Shown here one piece after another: positions 5,660 to 7,095 of a DNA stretch of 7,095 nucleotides (its first letter is position 1; each line of letters begins with the position of its first letter). The stretch is taken from the NCBI GenBank assembly GCA_030601665.1, contig JAUWBP010000048.1, forward strand, positions 1-7,095. Direction: 5' to 3'. The position numbers were made by a program, and so were the translations under genes. Source of the DNA: Hadesarchaea archaeon. GTDB lineage: Archaea > Hadarchaeota > Hadarchaeia > Hadarchaeales > Hadarchaeaceae. The notes under the pieces were generated by a model. The model did not search any database. It saw nothing but the letters and a program-made list of their open reading frames with translations, and was not told the origin of the DNA.

Positions 5660-5727
5660 CATCTTCTTAAAAACACCACGCCCACTTAGTTTGGTAAGTT
5701 CAGCGTTTCTTGATGGGTTTAGTATGG
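5650..5727 (+). repeat. Three degenerate 10-bp direct repeats at about 34-bp spacing
   Basis: CTTAGCTTGG (5650-5659), CTTAGTTTGG (5685-5694) and TTTAGTATGG (5718-5727) fit YTTAGYWTGG and start 35 and 33 nt apart, close to three helical turns. The middle copy also overlaps an inverted pair, ACTTA/TAAGT (5684-5699). They flank both divergent candidate promoters. Possible roles are binding sites for a regulator or arm-type sites of the adjacent recombinase. Short degenerate repeats can arise by chance. Confidence 0.4.
5666..5673 (-). promoter_or_regulatory. Candidate TATA box of the yjjX-like gene
   Basis: TTTTTAAG on the minus strand, centred about 28 nt before the ATG at 5641. This spacing predicts transcription starting at or next to the start codon, i.e. 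a leaderless mRNA. Confidence 0.45.
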
Positions 5728-5728
5728 G

Positions 5729-5736
5729 CTTATATG
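5729..5736 (+). promoter_or_regulatory. Candidate TATA box of the recombinase gene
   Basis: CTTATATG, centred about 32 nt before the ATG at 5765, inside an imperfect 12-bp palindrome GGCTTATATGCC (5727-5738). The spacing predicts a transcript start around 5757-5760 and a leader of only a few bases. Confidence 0.45.
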
Positions 5737-5757
5737 CCATGAAAACCGAGGGTAGCG

Positions 5758-5799
5758 TGGTAAAATGGCGAGGCTGGATGGTAAGATGGCGAGGCTGGA
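5758..5799 (+). repeat. 21-bp tandem duplication across the recombinase start codon
   Basis: Two adjacent copies of TGGTAARATGGCGAGGCTGGA (5758-5778 and 5779-5799) differ at one base. Each copy carries an ATG, at 5765 and 5786, in the same frame, so the protein can begin MARLDGK or seven residues later at a second MARLD. The near-identity implies a recent duplication, and it makes the true start ambiguous. Confidence 0.85.
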
Positions 5800-7095
5800 C
5801 TTGGAGAAATACGCATCGATAAGTTCTTGGCTCAAAAGCATACGCGAGAACAACCCGAAGGGGAAGCTAACGGAGAGGGCGCGGGATGCTAGGATCGGCA
5901 CGATGCGCGAGTTCTTGGAATTTCTCGGCTACGGCCCCGATGCCGGCATGAGCCCGGATGATCTGCTTACGGAAGCGCGGGCGAACTTGGACCCTACCAA
6001 AGGCCGGCTCATAGATTACTTCAATTGGCTAAAGGGCGAGCGCGTCCAGGGCTACGCTAAGCGGAAGGTGGGGATGCGGCACAACTCGGCCTTAACGTAC
6101 CTAGCGTTCATGCGTGGGTTTTTCTCCCACAACGGCCTCGGGTTCGGAAGGTGGCGGATGCCGAAGCGCCAGGTCGCCGGGGTGAGCGCTGCGGATGAGG
6201 CAACGCCGATTTACGATTATGATGAGGAGGCTGAGAAGTCTGTGTTTAGAAACGAGCGGTTGCAACATTTCTTCGCTAACTTGGGTTTCCGGGATCAGAC
6301 CATCGCGCTAGGTATGCTCTCGACCGGTGCCGACGCTGCCGATCTGTTTAATCTCAGCGTCGGCTTCGTGCGCGGTCAAAAAGACGAGCGCCGGCTGTTT
6401 TGGCACGGCAACCGAGCGAAGGACGTCGAGCCGTTCAAGACCTTCTTTAGTGAAGAGGCCACGCGGTTCATGCGACAATTTGCTGCACAAGAGCGGGGGA
6501 AGGCGAGGCCCAAGGACCCCCTGTTTGTAAATAGCTGGGGGAGGCGCTTGAACGTGCACGCGCTCGACATGACCTTCCGAGTGGCTGCCAAGCGGATGGG
6601 GTACGACGACTCCAACGGCAATCCCTTTAGGCCTAAACGTTTTCGACACTTGTTCAGGACGGCTTGCGCCATGGCCGGCGTGGACCCTGGCTTCGTCAAT
6701 TGCTTCATGGGCCACAAGACCGACATTTCCGGGGGCTACCTCGAAAAGCCCCGGGGGCTCCTGCTTAAAGAGTACGTGAAGGTCGAGAGGTTCGTCTTGG
6801 TCTTTGGAAAATCGAGTGAGACGACGCGCCTCGCTGAAAAGACCGATGCGCTCGAGGACTTAATCGACGAGCGCGGTCGCCGGCTCAAGGCCCTCGAAGC
6901 CGAGCTTCGAGACGTAAGGGCTGAGCTAAAGGGTGTCCATGACGCTATCGCCGACTTCGTGCTTGAGCCGAGAACGGCCCGGGAGCGAGCCCAACGTTTC
7001 GCGGTGAGCATGATAAAGATGATAAAAGAGGTTGTCGAAAAATCGGGCGGCCCCTCGCTGAGCGATGCCGATGTGATATCATACTTCGCTCATGG
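5765..7095 (+). CDS. Tyrosine recombinase/integrase (3' end beyond the window)
   Basis: The frame is open from 5765 to the window end (443 codons); an in-frame TAG at 5753 limits the start to the ATG at 5765 or its duplicate at 5786. Residues about 14-135 look like the helical DNA-binding core domain (SWLKSIRENN, MREFLEFLGY, YFNWLK, ALTYLAFMRGFF). The catalytic domain follows: STGADAADLFNLSV (186-199), the beta-hairpin with NRAK (K219), RPKRFRHLFRTA with H295 and R298, MGHK with H317, and the nucleophile Y325 in GGYLEKP. D190 occupies the usual first catalytic Arg position, which is unusual. After the active site, about 355-395 is a charged, probable coiled coil, then a further helical tail. 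The gene diverges from the yjjX-like gene and appears GC-richer than alba. It probably belongs to an integrated element; a domesticated recombinase is the alternative. How much of the C-terminus lies beyond the window is unknown. Confidence 0.88.
   Translation, partial: MARLDGKMARLDLEKYASISSWLKSIRENNPKGKLTERARDARIGTMREFLEFLGYGPDAGMSPDDLLTEARANLDPTKGRLIDYFNWLKGERVQGYAKRKVGMRHNSALTYLAFMRGFFSHNGLGFGRWRMPKRQVAGVSAADEATPIYDYDEEAEKSVFRNERLQHFFANLGFRDQTIALGMLSTGADAADLFNLSVGFVRGQKDERRLFWHGNRAKDVEPFKTFFSEEATRFMRQFAAQERGKARPKDPLFVNSWGRRLNVHALDMTFRVAAKRMGYDDSNGNPFRPKRFRHLFRTACAMAGVDPGFVNCFMGHKTDISGGYLEKPRGLLLKEYVKVERFVLVFGKSSETTRLAEKTDALEDLIDERGRRLKALEAELRDVRAELKGVHDAIADFVLEPRTARERAQRFAVSMIKMIKEVVEKSGGPSLSDADVISYFAH

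Noticed and set aside
5642..5764. Search for a tRNA or tRNA fragment as an integration site
   Set aside because: No cloverleaf, T-loop (GGTTCRAATCC-like) or acceptor stem could be found in either strand.
5739..5822. Short plus-strand ORF starting at the ATG at 5739
   Set aside because: Only 27 codons, in a different frame, overlapping the recombinase start, and rich in Trp/Arg from the 21-bp repeat; no sign of coding constraint.
6308..7011. Minus-strand ORFs at 6308-6715, 6376-6726 and 6736-7011
   Set aside because: All are antisense to the recombinase, whose catalytic motifs establish the plus-strand frame.
1..7095. CRISPR array, insertion sequence ends or rRNA
   Set aside because: No regularly spaced identical repeats, no terminal inverted repeats around a transposase, and no rRNA-like sequence were seen.

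Overview
The window is archaeal. It carries an Alba chromatin protein and the genes for the archaea-specific middle section of the mevalonate pathway. It also has TATA-box-like promoters close to start codons, GGAGG-type ribosome sites inside the operon, and a T-tract terminator. I cannot fix the lineage from the sequence; an uncultivated archaeal group is plausible. Haloarchaea (bacterial-like decarboxylase route) and Thermoplasma (mevalonate-3-kinase route) are less likely, because the phosphomevalonate dehydratase route is encoded here.

Left edge (1-132): the last 43 codons of an unrecognised plus-strand gene, convergent with alba. Alba (154-483, minus) has its own Shine-Dalgarno site and a candidate promoter, and ends in a hairpin plus T-tract terminator that spans its stop codon.

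Centre (603-5037, all minus): a tight operon. In transcription order it holds a two-helix membrane protein with a bacterial-PH (YdbS-like) domain, mevalonate kinase, a UbiD-family decarboxylase, and the large and small subunits of an AcnX-type dehydratase. Gaps are 15, 4 and 31 nt, followed by a 4-nt ATGA overlap. Together these genes turn mevalonate into mevalonate 5-phosphate (kinase), then trans-anhydromevalonate 5-phosphate (AcnX large plus small), then isopentenyl phosphate (prenyl-FMN-dependent UbiD-type decarboxylase). HMG-CoA reductase, isopentenyl phosphate kinase, IPP isomerase and the UbiX-type prenyltransferase are not in this window.

Upstream (5093-5641, minus) is a YjjX/DUF84-type inosine/xanthosine triphosphatase, a nucleotide-pool cleaning enzyme, probably with its own near-leaderless promoter.

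Right part (5642-7095): a 123-nt divergent intergenic region rich in short repeats, then a long plus-strand frame open to the window edge (443 codons). It encodes a tyrosine recombinase with recognisable HxxR, GH and Tyr motifs, but with Asp where the first catalytic Arg is expected, and with a coiled-coil tail. Its start lies in a 21-bp tandem duplication. This is the accessory part of the window and may mark the edge of an integrated element; no tRNA target is visible here.
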